Below are positions 12,776 to 23,576 of a stretch of DNA of 64,000 nucleotides, in pieces; within the stretch, counting starts at the first letter, position 1, and every line of letters starts with the position of its first letter. A program made the translations under genes and the position numbers. Under the pieces are notes generated by a model. The model searched no databases, was not told the origin of the DNA, and worked only from the letters and a program-made list of their open reading frames with translations. Source of the DNA: Oxytricha trifallax (lineage: Eukaryota; Ciliophora; Spirotrichea; Sporadotrichida; Oxytrichidae); NCBI GenBank assembly GCA_000711775.1, contig ARYC01018606.1:25596-89595 (forward strand), read 5' to 3'.

Positions 12776-12971
12776 AATTGAAAAAGTATCATGAATTCAT
12801 ACCAACATAATGAAAGCTGTACTCATTTTTGGATTTTATAATGTTGTAAATTATTAATTTTAAAATGAGCTTCAGGCTTAATAAATTAAGTAGTTTCAAT
12901 ATGTATAATACGAGAGAAATTAATTTGCTTTTATTTAACTTGTATAATTTAATAAATAAATCATATTTATA

Positions 12972-13610
12972 ATGGGGGCTTGCGCTGGAAAATCCACAGT
13001 AGTAAAACCACTGACAACATATGAATTGCAAGAAATTGAATAATTAAATAATTAACCACTTTAACCAATCTATTTAAAACAATAAAAAGCTCTGCCTATT
13101 TTGGAGAATGATGCAATTTAAGTAATACAAATCGATCAGAAGTCACTATATTTATTTATGAATACAGCTATGAACTATAAAAATTTTATAAAAAGGGGTA
13201 GGTTTAAAAGTAATTTGTAGTTAATTCACTCTACTCGTAGTAACTTAGGTAACTTAAGCAACAAAAAGGAGATAAAACACTCTAATTAGGCATAAATGAT
13301 CCTACTCACTTAACTTTCAACAATAAAAACTCCAAAGCATATCACATTTTATTACAAATATAATACAAGTTTCATTTAAGTGATATATTTGATTATTTAT
13401 TAAAGCAAATGTAAGTGTGTTCACGACATCAGGAGGCACGAAAGTAATTGGACACAATCCAATCAATAAATTTGTTCAAAATGAATAGTATGCTATTGTA
13501 CCCAAACTTAATGATCATAACTAAGTGCAGATGAGAATTGCCAAAATAAGTGATGATAAGAAAAATCAAAATAAAATATACTATGTCACAGCCAATAATA
13601 TTGTTATTAT
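12972..13610 (+). CDS. Small protein with M-G-A-C-A-G-K-S N-terminus
   Basis: ATG at 12972 opens a frame beginning M-G-A-C-A-G-K-S, which fits N-myristoylation (Gly2) plus palmitoylation (Cys4) and would tether the protein to membrane. The rest of the first segment (to about 13330) is hydrophilic and rich in Gln, Leu and Lys. A second segment (about 13415-13600) reads V-F-T-T-S-G-G-T-K-V-I-G-H in another frame, implying an IES of roughly 80 bp between them; the pointer was not fixed. No domain is recognised. The gene is divergent from the channel gene, whose 5' end lies about 200 bp to the left. The 3' end is unresolved. Confidence 0.5.
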
Positions 13611-13873
13611 ATATTTATATAACAAATATTTTATAGATAATATAATTAAATACTGGAAGTGATCTATTAACAAGATGAAAAGATTAATAAATAAATCTAA
13701 AAATATTATTTCTTAAAGTTTTGGCTATAAAATGGCTAATCCAATTTGTATGAGTAACTCCATAGATTTATTTTAATTTATTTCATTTATGCAATATTTA
13801 TTGGTAATTTGTATTGGATTATTGATTTAATCAATTGAACATTTTAAAATATCAATAAATTTTATAAATTAAA
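13611..13873. other. AT-rich spacer
   Basis: No coding segment or repeat is supported. Confidence 0.4.
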
Positions 13874-14100
13874 TCATAATTTTGAAATTGGGTTAATTTG
13901 TGGTGTCCTCTAATTATCCTAAAACCCCATTACTTTCTTAACAGTTTCAAAGGTTTCTCTATTGTTAAATTCTTCCTCCCAATCAATTTTATACATTAAA
14001 TTCTCTATGTGATCCAGAGCCTCATTTTACTAGATTACTTGATCTTTTATTTATAATGTAGCCTCTTCTGTTTTATTTAGCATTCCTTCATCGATAATAC
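13874..14100 (-). CDS. Orphan coiled-coil coding segment
   Basis: A clean minus-strand frame, with TAG/TAA as Gln, encodes an acidic helical stretch (…E-G-M-L-N-K-T-E-E-A-T-L-Q-I-K-D-Q…) with heptad-like spacing and ends at TGA (13876-13874). It has no acceptable start. Upstream on the same strand lies the Rab gene on the opposite strand, so its 5' segments are not adjacent. It is likely the last MDS of a gene whose other MDSs lie elsewhere (a scrambled locus) or a relic. The heptads could suit a SNARE or tether, but nothing diagnostic is present. Confidence 0.5.
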
Positions 14101-14304
14101 AATAAATAAATTTGATTAATTGAAATAAAACATTAATTCAACACTTGATGCAAGAGAAAGTGGATGTAAATAAAATAATAATAAAAATATCAATAATTTG
14201 CAAAATATCAATTAATGGAAGATAGACGCTAAAATAATAATAGTTAATCAGCTGCACCAGAGACCAAAGAGCAGAGAGAACAGTTAATTTAAAAATTATC
14301 CTAG

Positions 14305-15177
<873 letters not shown>

Positions 15178-16037
15178 GTGAAACTATTCAATTTAATTTG
15201 TATGAGTGGGAAATAATCAAATATCGTAAATATTATTCTAAACTATTTAAACATGAAATCATATGAAATCTGACATTACTTAAATCAATATTACCTTTCA
15301 TTTCTTTGTTACAGATGTGTGATATAGCAAAATTGGATGAATGATAAATTAATTAAAATGATTAAGTTGTATATTCTTATTATCATATCTCATTTGATTA
15401 CGATTTGATCTCTTAATTCCTATATTTATTAATTGAAAGTTTCTTAGCCTATCTAATTATGCTAAAAACAGTTGCAAAAGCTATAAGTTACTTTGCTAGT
15501 TGCATAACTTAGCAAATTATGCAGTTTTGGTGATCATACATTATTTGCATTCGTAAGTTGTGCTCTCTGTATCTTATCGCATCTTCGTTCCAATTAAACA
15601 TAATTCAATTATAAATAATAAAAATAAGATTATATATATTATATAAGCAAACAAATAAGTGCAAAGTTTATTATAGTGGGAGGAGAGTTGATAAGTATAG
15701 TTGTTGATAAATTTTCTAATGAAATTTAAAATATCTGTTTCTTAAATATATCAAAATATAAAATATTTAGGAAATAATAATTGCAAAATAATATGCCTTA
15801 ATTATATGAAAATGATAGTGTTTAAAAGATTATTTTATTTAAGGAATTAATCAAAAAATAAAGTCTACTTAATTTATATTAATCTTATTTATTAAAAAAG
15901 AAATGAGCATTGAAAATAGTCTAGTTTACAATGCTTTTTCATATAATTTTTTACACACAAATTTTAATAAGACTTGAATTGAAAAATTCATTAAAAGATT
16001 ATTAAAATTACAAACTAGTATTTTTAAATAATTTTTT
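15178..16037. other. AT-rich intergenic DNA
   Basis: No gene supported between the Rab stop and the 3' end of the minus-strand gene at 16038. Confidence 0.6.
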
Positions 16038-17775
16038 TCAATTATATTCATTTTAAAATACATTCAAAAAGCATTTAATTGAATTACATTTTTTCTGAAT
16101 ATTTTCTTCTTCATAAATAGTATTTATATTTCTTCTATAAGGCTCAATTACTTTTTCATTAGTAGGAGAGTAATAAAATATTGCTAATGCTTTAGCTTTA
16201 CTACTATTCTTTATAAATTTCACATTCATTATTCTGTACTTTAAAAAATTAAAATTTCATCTTTAAAAAAAATTTTTTAATATAAAAATAGTATTCTTAA
16301 AACCAAAAGTGAATTAAAGATTTGGCATTTCAGATGGGTCATATACAAAGAAAACAAAGTCATCTTGTGATTTTATAGCAGCATTTTCATAAGTTAACAT
16401 TATCTTTCGATAGTCTGGATCAATTAATCCTCAAAAATATTAAAATAATATAGATTTTTCAATTTGTAATTAAAAAAAACATATGAAAAAGAGATAAATA
16501 ATTTTAAAAGATGTTATATTCAGAATTTATTAATATTAACAAATTTGAGCTTATAATCTTACGAATTTTTATTGTATTAAAAACAGTAAAAAATATTAAT
16601 TAAAATTTTATTAAAAAATTGAATTGAAAGAATAACCTTTTTGATAGATTTAGATCCCATTAATACTTTAAGCTCGTTAGCCGGATTAATTTCATTAACA
16701 ACATCCCAATCTGTATATCTCTTAACAACACTTATAAATTCCTATTATTCAAATTATTTCAAATTTATTGGCTTAAATTTCTCTAATTTACTATGTTTGC
16801 TTCTCAATATTATCAAATTAAATTATTAGACAGTCTCATATTCGTTGTATATCTCACTTTCTTACTTAAATCCTACTAATTTATCAAAATTCTAAAAATC
16901 ATAATTTTATAGTAAATCCGAAAATTTCTCTCTTGAACTTCTAAGATTATTAAAATCTTATTCAGTTTTGTCAACGTTTTTTAAAAATGAGAGATTTTCT
17001 TGTTTTAATTTTAAGTTTTATTAAGGGGATTCGATGAAAATATCTACCAAACTATCGAAATAAAAGGTGATATTTTTATTGTGAATGCCGAAATGTAATC
17101 GTGGTTCTTTTTATTTATATTTTTTGCATATTTAAGTAAATACTTCTAATTCTTTGTCATCTTGACCTATGTATAATACAAGACTTTCTTTAAAAAATAT
17201 AATAATAATTAAATGAACAACTTTCATATTCGAGAATCATTGAATCGTAGAATTCTTTGACGTTAATTGGTTAATCAAATTGAATTGGGGTATTGCTTAT
17301 TTTATAATTAAGCCACTCCTTCATGAATGTATAATTGCTTATTTCTCCTTTGAACGTATAAATTAAAAGAGATAGAGTTTAATTTAAATTTTCAATAAAA
17401 TATTCAACCAAAATTTATTTTAAAGTATAATGTTCTTTATCTTTAATTACTAACCATAGTAGTGATTAATTTAGTTTAATTGAATACTTTTTGTAACAAA
17501 AGCTTGGATCTTGATTTATATCTACTTTGATAATTGAAAATTATGACTGCTTCTACTAAGTGTGATAAATTTATTTGTAAGTTTATATTTATATGTAAAA
17601 GTTTTGAATAAAATTAAAAAAATTAATGATTGCCATCTTGTACATTCGATTAATAATATTCTTGTTAAATTCTTTCCAAATTGTCTTAAATTTATAGATC
17701 TGATGAATGATTTAAAATCAAATAAATTTAACATATCACTGTTTAATACTAAAATCAAACCATCAATCTTAGTCG
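16038..17775 (-). CDS. Uncharacterised protein, possibly thioredoxin-fold
   Basis: Minus-strand segments at about 17775-17640, 17530-17430, 17400-17210, 17165-17030, 17000-16845, 16735-16640, 16435-16320 and 16260-16038 keep open frames between AT-rich inserts. The early part (G-L-I-L-V-L-N-S-D, then K-V-D-I-N-Q-D-P-S-F-C-Y-K) resembles the spacing of a thioredoxin or protein-disulfide-isomerase domain, but no C-x-x-C pair is visible, so this is a weak inference. The end is TGA 16040-16038. The 5' end runs into the GC-rich island at 17771, so the N-terminus is undefined. Later segments (V-Y-D-P-S-E-M-P, Y-Y-S-P-T-N-E-K) give no further clue. Confidence 0.5.
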
Positions 17776-18345
17776 TGACGTAGACGTATCTGAGTGACTT
17801 GACGTGGCAAATTAGCGCGGCACGTGGCAGTCCTGAAGTAGAAAACTCCGAAAAAACCAATCTCGCTATCACCTAGTCTCCTCCCGAAATCAAGATGTCT
17901 GGTTACAACCCGGACAGAGCTTGCAAGATTCAACCAGGAACAGAAGTTGTAGAAAAACGCTTACCGGTCCCACCGCTGCTGGGAAACGTAATCCCTGTCC
18001 TTTCGCTGTGGTAGCTTCAGTACCCTAACCCGGTGTGGGAGAAAAATCCTTATCGTTGGCTTCAATGGTTTTCGTCTTCTCACTTTTGGAGGCAGAGCGT
18101 ACCTCCATCCTGCTCCCTATTACCTAGGAAACTGAACTCAAGCCAGTAGACTCATCTAATGCAGGGAAATCTTAGGATCCAGCTCACTCGGGAGTGTACG
18201 CTGACAGATTGAACCCCGCCGACTGGTCCCTCATGCGTTGCGCCCAGCAACCCCATACCTGCCCTCGGTAGGCCTTAGTGTAGTAGAAAGCTCTATTAGA
18301 AAGTCCCAAGTGGTTGGTACCACCTAGCAATTAACTTTCTAATTT
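17771..18345. other. GC-rich island, possible structured RNA
   Basis: About 575 bp near 50% GC, sharply bounded in DNA that is otherwise roughly a quarter GC. It contains no clear conserved protein. The 3' edge is a long imperfect hairpin (AGAAAGT…GTGGTTGGTACCAC…ACTTTCT, 18298-18339) followed by AT-rich DNA. Several TGACGT-type words lie at the 5' edge (17773-17805). On the plus strand an ATG at 17895 opens about 117 TGA-free codons, which is unremarkable at this composition. I looked for SRP, RNase P/MRP, U3, telomerase (no C4A4 template), rRNA and group I/II intron signatures and found none convincing. Strand unknown. Confidence 0.4.
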
Positions 18346-18635
18346 AATAATTTATAGATCTAAATGCTGATTTATTTATTTTTTATTATAAAAATAAGCC
18401 AGAGTGAAATATTTGTTACTAATCGTCTAATTTGCTGTAATATTGTACTCTTGAATTAATTGAGATTCGCATGTTATAAAAGAAATATTTGAAAGACCTA
18501 TAATCAGTATAATTATTAGTGAGAATTATAATTGACTTTTGGTGAACATTTTATATTATATTTAGTTATTTATTTTCAAATTTTCAAATTTAAAATATAA
18601 AGTGTTATATTAGTTTGATAAGAATAAAAATAAGA
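18346..18635. other. AT-rich spacer
   Basis: Nothing recognised. Confidence 0.4.
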
Positions 18636-18770
18636 ATGTTTTCAATATTTCAATCTCGTGGGAGTAACAGTTTAAAAGGTTCACGTCTTTCTGTAAAGAG
18701 TATATAAGAAGAAGATGAAGATGGACTGTAGGAATCTAGAGGTTCAGGGGTATCGGATACAAACGAAATT
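18636..18770 (+). CDS. Short coding segment interrupted by TBE1
   Basis: ATG 18636 opens M-F-S-I-F-Q-S-R-G-S-N-S-L-K-G and stays open through a Ser/Glu-rich, phospho-site-like stretch to the TBE1 insertion. After the element the same frame, with one ATT removed, continues only I-Y-R-S and then TGA (23348-23350). It is either a 48-residue mini-protein or the first MDS of a gene whose next MDS is not adjacent. Codon choice (TAA and TAG as Gln) looks like the other genes. Confidence 0.45.
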
Positions 18771-18930
18771 CAAAACCCCAAAACCCCTGAAGTTGTTTGA
18801 TTGAGTTTTTGATTGATGAAAGTAGACTATTAACGCATGCTTTATTAGGGTTTTAATAGGTTTATGTAGGGGTTTAGGGTTATAATGTAATATAAATTAG
18901 TGTGTAATGCAAGTGTTTTATTTTTATTAT

Positions 18931-20371
18931 TCACTCAAATTGTACTTTAGCATCATGAGGCAGTTTTCTAAACTTTATCTCTCCTATCCAACTTACAATT
19001 TAGTCTATTGTATAGTCAGCTCTGTGATTAGGCTTAATTATTATTTACTCAGCCATATCTTTCATTCTACCTTTTATCTTATTCTAGTCTAGATAATGCT
19101 GTATTCTCTGTTTTGAATCTTTCTCTCTTTTGCACTATAGTAATCATTTCTTGCCATATCGCATTCACAAATAATTGCTGCTAGAGACCATATATCCCAC
19201 TTAATATCACAATCTCTCCAGTCCTCTCTTTCTGAAAAGTATCCAGGAGTACCATACACGTTGCCAAGTCCTGAAGCTTCAACTCTCTATGATCTATTGA
19301 AATCATTATTACTACCCTGAGAGGAGAAAAGTCAAGCATTATATTCTCAGGCTTCAAATCTCTATGAACATATCCAAGAATATGCAGCTCCTCAATGCCT
19401 TTGCAAACATTTGTAAGAATAAAAGGTAACTACTTTGGTATCCTTTAATCTTAAATGTAGTCTCTTAATGTCATTTAATATAGAGAAAGACGAAAAGCTA
19501 CATGATCTTGAGCAAGCAGAATAGCATCGAGCTTTATTATAAATCTGCACTATCTATATCTTGACTTCGTAGTGCTTGGTATTCATTTACGAATTCCATT
19601 TGATACTTGTCATCGCATTTGAAGTAATTGAACGGAAAATCTTGTATGCGAACTACTTATCTGTTATGACTTTCTTCTCAAATTTATCCTCAAAGATAAG
19701 ATAACTTTCTTTACACTCTTTAAGGTCAATTATATTCAATATTGGAAGTTTAAGTGCATGCATCTAAAGAGTGATTTTTACTATCTCTGAGGCTGGGAAG
19801 TTTCTACTGCTTTAATAAGTTAATTTTCTTTCTTACTCTTTGTTCCAAAGTTTCTAAAGGGTCTCTTGGCTTTCTTTTTTAAGGAAGACTCACCAGTCTC
19901 TGGATCTATTACTTCAAACTTATTGCCATGATGGTTTTATAGATGAACTTTTAGATCTCTTGAATGATTGTATTATTTATTGCAGTAAGGGCAGAAATAT
20001 TTTCCATCTATCTTATCATGCTTAAGATAGAGCTTGGGCTTGTTAGAATGCTGCTCTAAGATATGACGCTTAAGAGCAGATTTATAAGTGAAGTTCATCT
20101 CACACTCCTCACATAAATGTAATGCTTTTATTTCTTTTTTCTCTTCTTCCTCTTCAACCATTTTCATTGGAACTTCGCATTAAATTTCTTAGCTCTGCAT
20201 TTCTATTTAACAACTGAATTGCTATTCAAAGTCTGATACCTAAAGTTAAAAAATTTCAGGCTCGTACTAGGTAGAGGCATCGCAAGTCTCAATTTTCTTT
20301 TGATTCATGAAAGAAAACTTTTGCTGGCTAATGCCAAGCAATGCCGCTTTTCTAAGTAAGTTACCGCTCAT
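18931..20371 (-). pseudogene. TBE zinc-finger/protein-kinase ORF (57-kDa type), frameshifted
   Basis: The start M-S-G-N-L-L-R-K at 20371 parallels TBE2's M-S-A-N-I-L-R-K. Two C2H2 fingers follow (C-E-E-C…H…H near 20115-20060 and C-P-Y-C…H…H near 19990-19930). A protein-kinase domain comes next with V-H-R-D-L-K-P-E-N catalytic loop and G-T-P-G-Y-F activation segment (about 19380-19240), ending at K-V-Q-F-E-TGA (18931). Frame changes at about 19790 and 19630 break the ORF. The role of this protein is not established; DNA binding by the fingers is inference. Confidence 0.85.
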
Positions 20372-20935
20372 TTTATAAATACTATTAATAATTATTCAAG
20401 CTATTTAAATTCTACCTTCATACAAGAGTAAGAGTATATTCTCAAAGGTTTAGAGAGATTTAATGAGAACAGAGTACGAGACATTAGTTTTATATTTCTT
20501 AGATTTAGTGATAATTTATAAACTAATTCATCCATTTTATTCATTAAAATGCACCTAAATGTGTTTTGTGAAGTTAGGTGGTGCTCCTAAAGCTGATCTT
20601 GTAAATTTAGGAGTGGAGATTTTAAAATTTAATTTTTTTAATGTACCTCCTAATACGGTTTTGAACTTTAATATAACCACCTAATTAAGTTTTAAATAAA
20701 TTAGGAGCACCACCTAATTAAATTAATTATTATTAGGAGCAATTTAATGGAGAAAGTTTGATAAAAATGGAAGTCAAACTTTGAAACTTGGAGACAGTTC
20801 TTCCATCTTTCTCTTACTATCTTATTCAGGTTGACCTCCAGTTGATCTCTCTATTTAGTAGTAATATTTTAGTAAGTTTAGAATGGATATCCATAATTTT
20901 AAATTTCATAAACATTTATAGAAAGTGGAAGCAAG
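20372..20935. promoter_or_regulatory. TBE1 divergent intergenic region
   Basis: The region separates the divergent kinase and 22-kDa ORFs. It carries repeated blocks related to TAGGAGCACCACCTAATTA in both orientations (20560-20725), homologous to repeats in the same place in TBE2. Position suggests a shared promoter; no motif proves it. Confidence 0.45.
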
Positions 20936-21728
20936 ATGGAGTCTATGAATGATGCAATTAAGAGAATACAATCTCAAGAATTGATAGGAAAATTTCGAAG
21001 TAAAGAGAACCTTTATAGATATTTGGTATAGCAAGGTAAGTTCCTAAGTAAGATAAATAAATCCATTATAGTTGGATTGTTCTTGCCAACTCAGGAAGGA
21101 ACAAAAATATCATTCTTAAAAGCCTTACTAAGTGAAGAGAAATAAGCTTTTAAGACCAATGAAATAAAGATGATTGAGATACCTAACTACCCTGAAATCT
21201 CAGTGACAAATCTCTATGATGATGCGATGAGTGATCTAGATGTTGCTCTGTACCTACCATCAAAGTTACAACTCTCAAATAAGTTACCAGAGAGAAACTT
21301 CTTCTTTGGAGTTCTTGGAACTCTTAAACCAGAGTACTTAAGTGAAGTAATTTAAGAAGCTCATAAGAAACGCTACAGCATCTCTCCCCCTGAAGAGAAA
21401 GAGAAGCAGGGAATCAAAATCAGTGACTCATGGCTGTAGGAACTGCAGAAGCATCCATTCATCTCAAGTAAACATAGACTTCTAACTTTATAGAAAAACC
21501 TGTACTGCTATATACTTGATGAAAGAACGCAGCAAATTAAACAGAGAGAGAAAGTCTCAAGTAAAACATGAATTGAGCAAGAGGATCTTCAAAGATTTAT
21601 AAAAGCCAGAAGAGATGAACATAGATGCAGGAGCTGGCACTAAGAGAAGAAACATGGGCCCAAGCAAAGACTAAGAGGAAGAAAAGAAAGAGAAGCCAAA
21701 TCCCTTTACGGGCAAATTTAATATGTGA
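20936..21728 (+). pseudogene. TBE 22-kDa-type ORF
   Basis: ATG 20936 begins M-E-S-M-N-D-A-I-K-R. It aligns throughout with TBE2 ([28 protein letters not shown]). The last third, rich in Lys and Glu (M-N-I-D-A-G-A-G), reads in a shifted frame down to TGA 21726-21728. The shift lies near 21480-21560. The function of this TBE protein is unknown. It converges with the transposase, with a 6 bp gap between stop codons. Confidence 0.75.
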
Positions 21729-21734
21729 ACTTAT

Positions 21735-23197
21735 TCATTCGTTTAAATCTAAAACTTATTTATAAACACAAAATCTCCCTTCTCTTGCGCATACTTTTGC
21801 TTTATCATCGCTGACTCTTTTAGCAGCACTCTTAATAAAATCTACTGTATCTATCTTCAGATCGTGTATCAGATGATAGAGCAGAAGTTTCTTGTAGTGG
21901 CCTTTTAATAGGCCCCAATATAGTTCAATTCCATTGAATTGAGGGCTATAAGGAACATTAAATACAGGTGTTATGTTTAGCCTTTCATATTCTCTCCTTG
22001 AGTCTTTAGTTTTATGAACTGATAAGTTATCAACAAACAGGATAATTTCTTATTCAGCATACTTATCTCTTAGCTTTTGCAAAAATTTAATATATTATTC
22101 AGTCTTGATAGAGCGAGGGTGGACAACAAAAATCTCAAGCCCACTATCTTCACTGATTCCACCAAGGATTGCATGAGTTTATACCTTAACCTTTTGATCA
22201 TAAACTTTTATGTTGCTGTACCTCTTGTACCAAGACCTCGATATGAAGGTATTAAACGTGAATACTGCCTCATCAGCATGTATGAACTTTATATTATGCT
22301 CTTAAGCCCTCTGCATTTAATCGAATATATAATTTAAATTATCCTTATAAAATGGAACATTAAAGTCGATCACTCTCTTAATGCGATTGACTGTCTTGTA
22401 AGATATACCATTCTTATAGATATTAGCTATGGATTATGCAGAGATGTGTAGCTCAGGAAATTGGCGATGAAACATCACAGCCCTCTAAGCCAGAGAGAAA
22501 TGAGCTCAGTATTTTAGAGTCTTATCATTAATAAGATAATCGATATGATACTACTAGAATTTTAAAGGTCTTTTAGGCTTATAATTAAGATGCTATCTCT
22601 TTAAATTCAATGCTAATAGACAGTGTGACCTACACATATTGTAGGAATACATTTGAAATTGAGAAAATATAATTAATTAAATTTATAATAATTCAAAATC
22701 GTGGCAGTTAAAGTTGGACAATTTGAACGATCTTGGCCTCATTCGATAGGGAATTTAAAATTAGCTGGACTTTACTATTGGCGGTACTAATTTATCGCAT
22801 TCCTGGAGCGAGATAACTCAACTTTAATGTTAGGGTATAATTTAATTGAATTTAGATGAGTTTAATTAAAGTGAAGTTATCTCACTTCAGGGATGCGATA
22901 AAATAGTACCGCCAATAATAAAGTCCAGCTAATTTTGAATTCTCTATCGAATGAGCCCAAGATCGTTCAATGGACAACTTTAACTGCCACTAATTTGATT
23001 TATTATTAATTTAATTAATTATATTTTCCCAATTTCAAATGTATTCCTACAATAGCAGGAGATTTATGGAGCAGTCTCGCAATAAATGTGTAATTTAGAA
23101 TAGGTCTGAGTTGATCACTATAATCATTACATCCATAACGCAACTTAAACAATAAATCTATATATTCACTGTCATAAACTGATCCCAAATCTCGCAT
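21735..23197 (-). pseudogene. TBE 42-kDa DDE transposase, interrupted
   Basis: Starts M-R-D-L-G-S-V-Y at 23197. After an HTH-like N-terminus the frame is split by the TA-flanked foldback at 22639-23052, and removing it plus one TA restores H-K-S-P-A-M-C-R-S-H in frame. The IS630/Tc1-type catalytic residues are all visible: [13 protein letters not shown] and N-G-I-E-L-Y-W-G. However, K-T-L-K-Y-W-A-H-F in TBE2 and TBE3 reads K-Y-TGA-A-H-F here (near 22512), a nonsense change since TGA is the only stop. Ends at TGA 21737-21735. Confidence 0.93.
22639..23052. mobile_element. TA-flanked foldback element A, copy 1 (nested in TBE1)
   Basis: A 414 bp element with ends TTGTAGGAATACATTTG and CAAATGTATTCCTACAA and TA on both sides (22637-22638, 23053-23054). 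The two halves are about 180 bp near-palindromic arms (shared GATCTTGG, TTAGCTGGACTTTA, ATTGGCGGTACTA blocks). Non-coding. TA duplication and end structure are of Tc1/mariner MITE type. Copies 2 and 3 lie at 48054 and 53434. Confidence 0.93.
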
Positions 23198-23335
23198 ATT
23201 CTCACTTAAATTACTGATATTTAAACCATTAACCCCTACATAAACCCTATTAAAACCCTAATAAAGCATGCGTTAATAGTCTACTTTCATCAATCAAAAA
23301 CTCAATCAAACAACTTCAGGGGTTTTGGGGTTTTG

Positions 23336-23576
23336 ATTATCTATAGATCTTGAATAAACTATAAGTTAAGCAAATTATAACAAATAAATCAATATATTTC
23401 ATACTTAAATTATGTAGATAAACATTTAGCCTTAATTTATTACTAAAGTTTTTTTTATAAATTCTTAATTTAATAATCTTTACGGATTACACTTATGAAT
23501 ATGAATCAGATTTTAATCATTAAAAATAGGTTGGATTTTTATTGTAATAATTATAATAATAAGCATTGAATAATAA
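23336..23576. other. AT-rich spacer
   Basis: Contains the ATT target copy and the few codons that end the frame interrupted by TBE1; otherwise nothing recognised. Confidence 0.4.

Larger units (their letters stand above)
18771..23335. mobile_element. TBE transposon copy 1
   Basis: The left end CAAAACCCCAAAACCCC and right end GGGGTTTTGGGGTTTTG are inverted terminal repeats built of C4A4 units, flanked by ATT on both sides (18768-18770, 23336-23338). Length is 4565 bp, or 4149 bp without the nested 414 bp foldback element and its TA, matching the known ~4.1 kb of TBEs. Gene order is standard: zinc-finger kinase (-), 22-kDa ORF (+), transposase (-). The copy is damaged (frameshifts, an in-frame TGA, a nested insertion). 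TBEs are germline-limited and removed during macronuclear development. Confidence 0.97.

Noticed and set aside
5400-12800. CRISPR array or bacterial operon structure
   Set aside because: No regularly spaced direct repeats; the gene structure is eukaryotic with introns and IESs.
17895-18210. 117-codon plus-strand frame in the GC-rich island as a protein gene
   Set aside because: With TGA the only stop and about 50% GC, such a frame is expected by chance; the sequence shows no domain or ciliate-like codon use.
18771-18790. C4A4 repeats read as true telomeres or chromosome ends
   Set aside because: They are internal, paired as inverted repeats with AAT/ATT duplications and TBE genes between them, so they are transposon termini.
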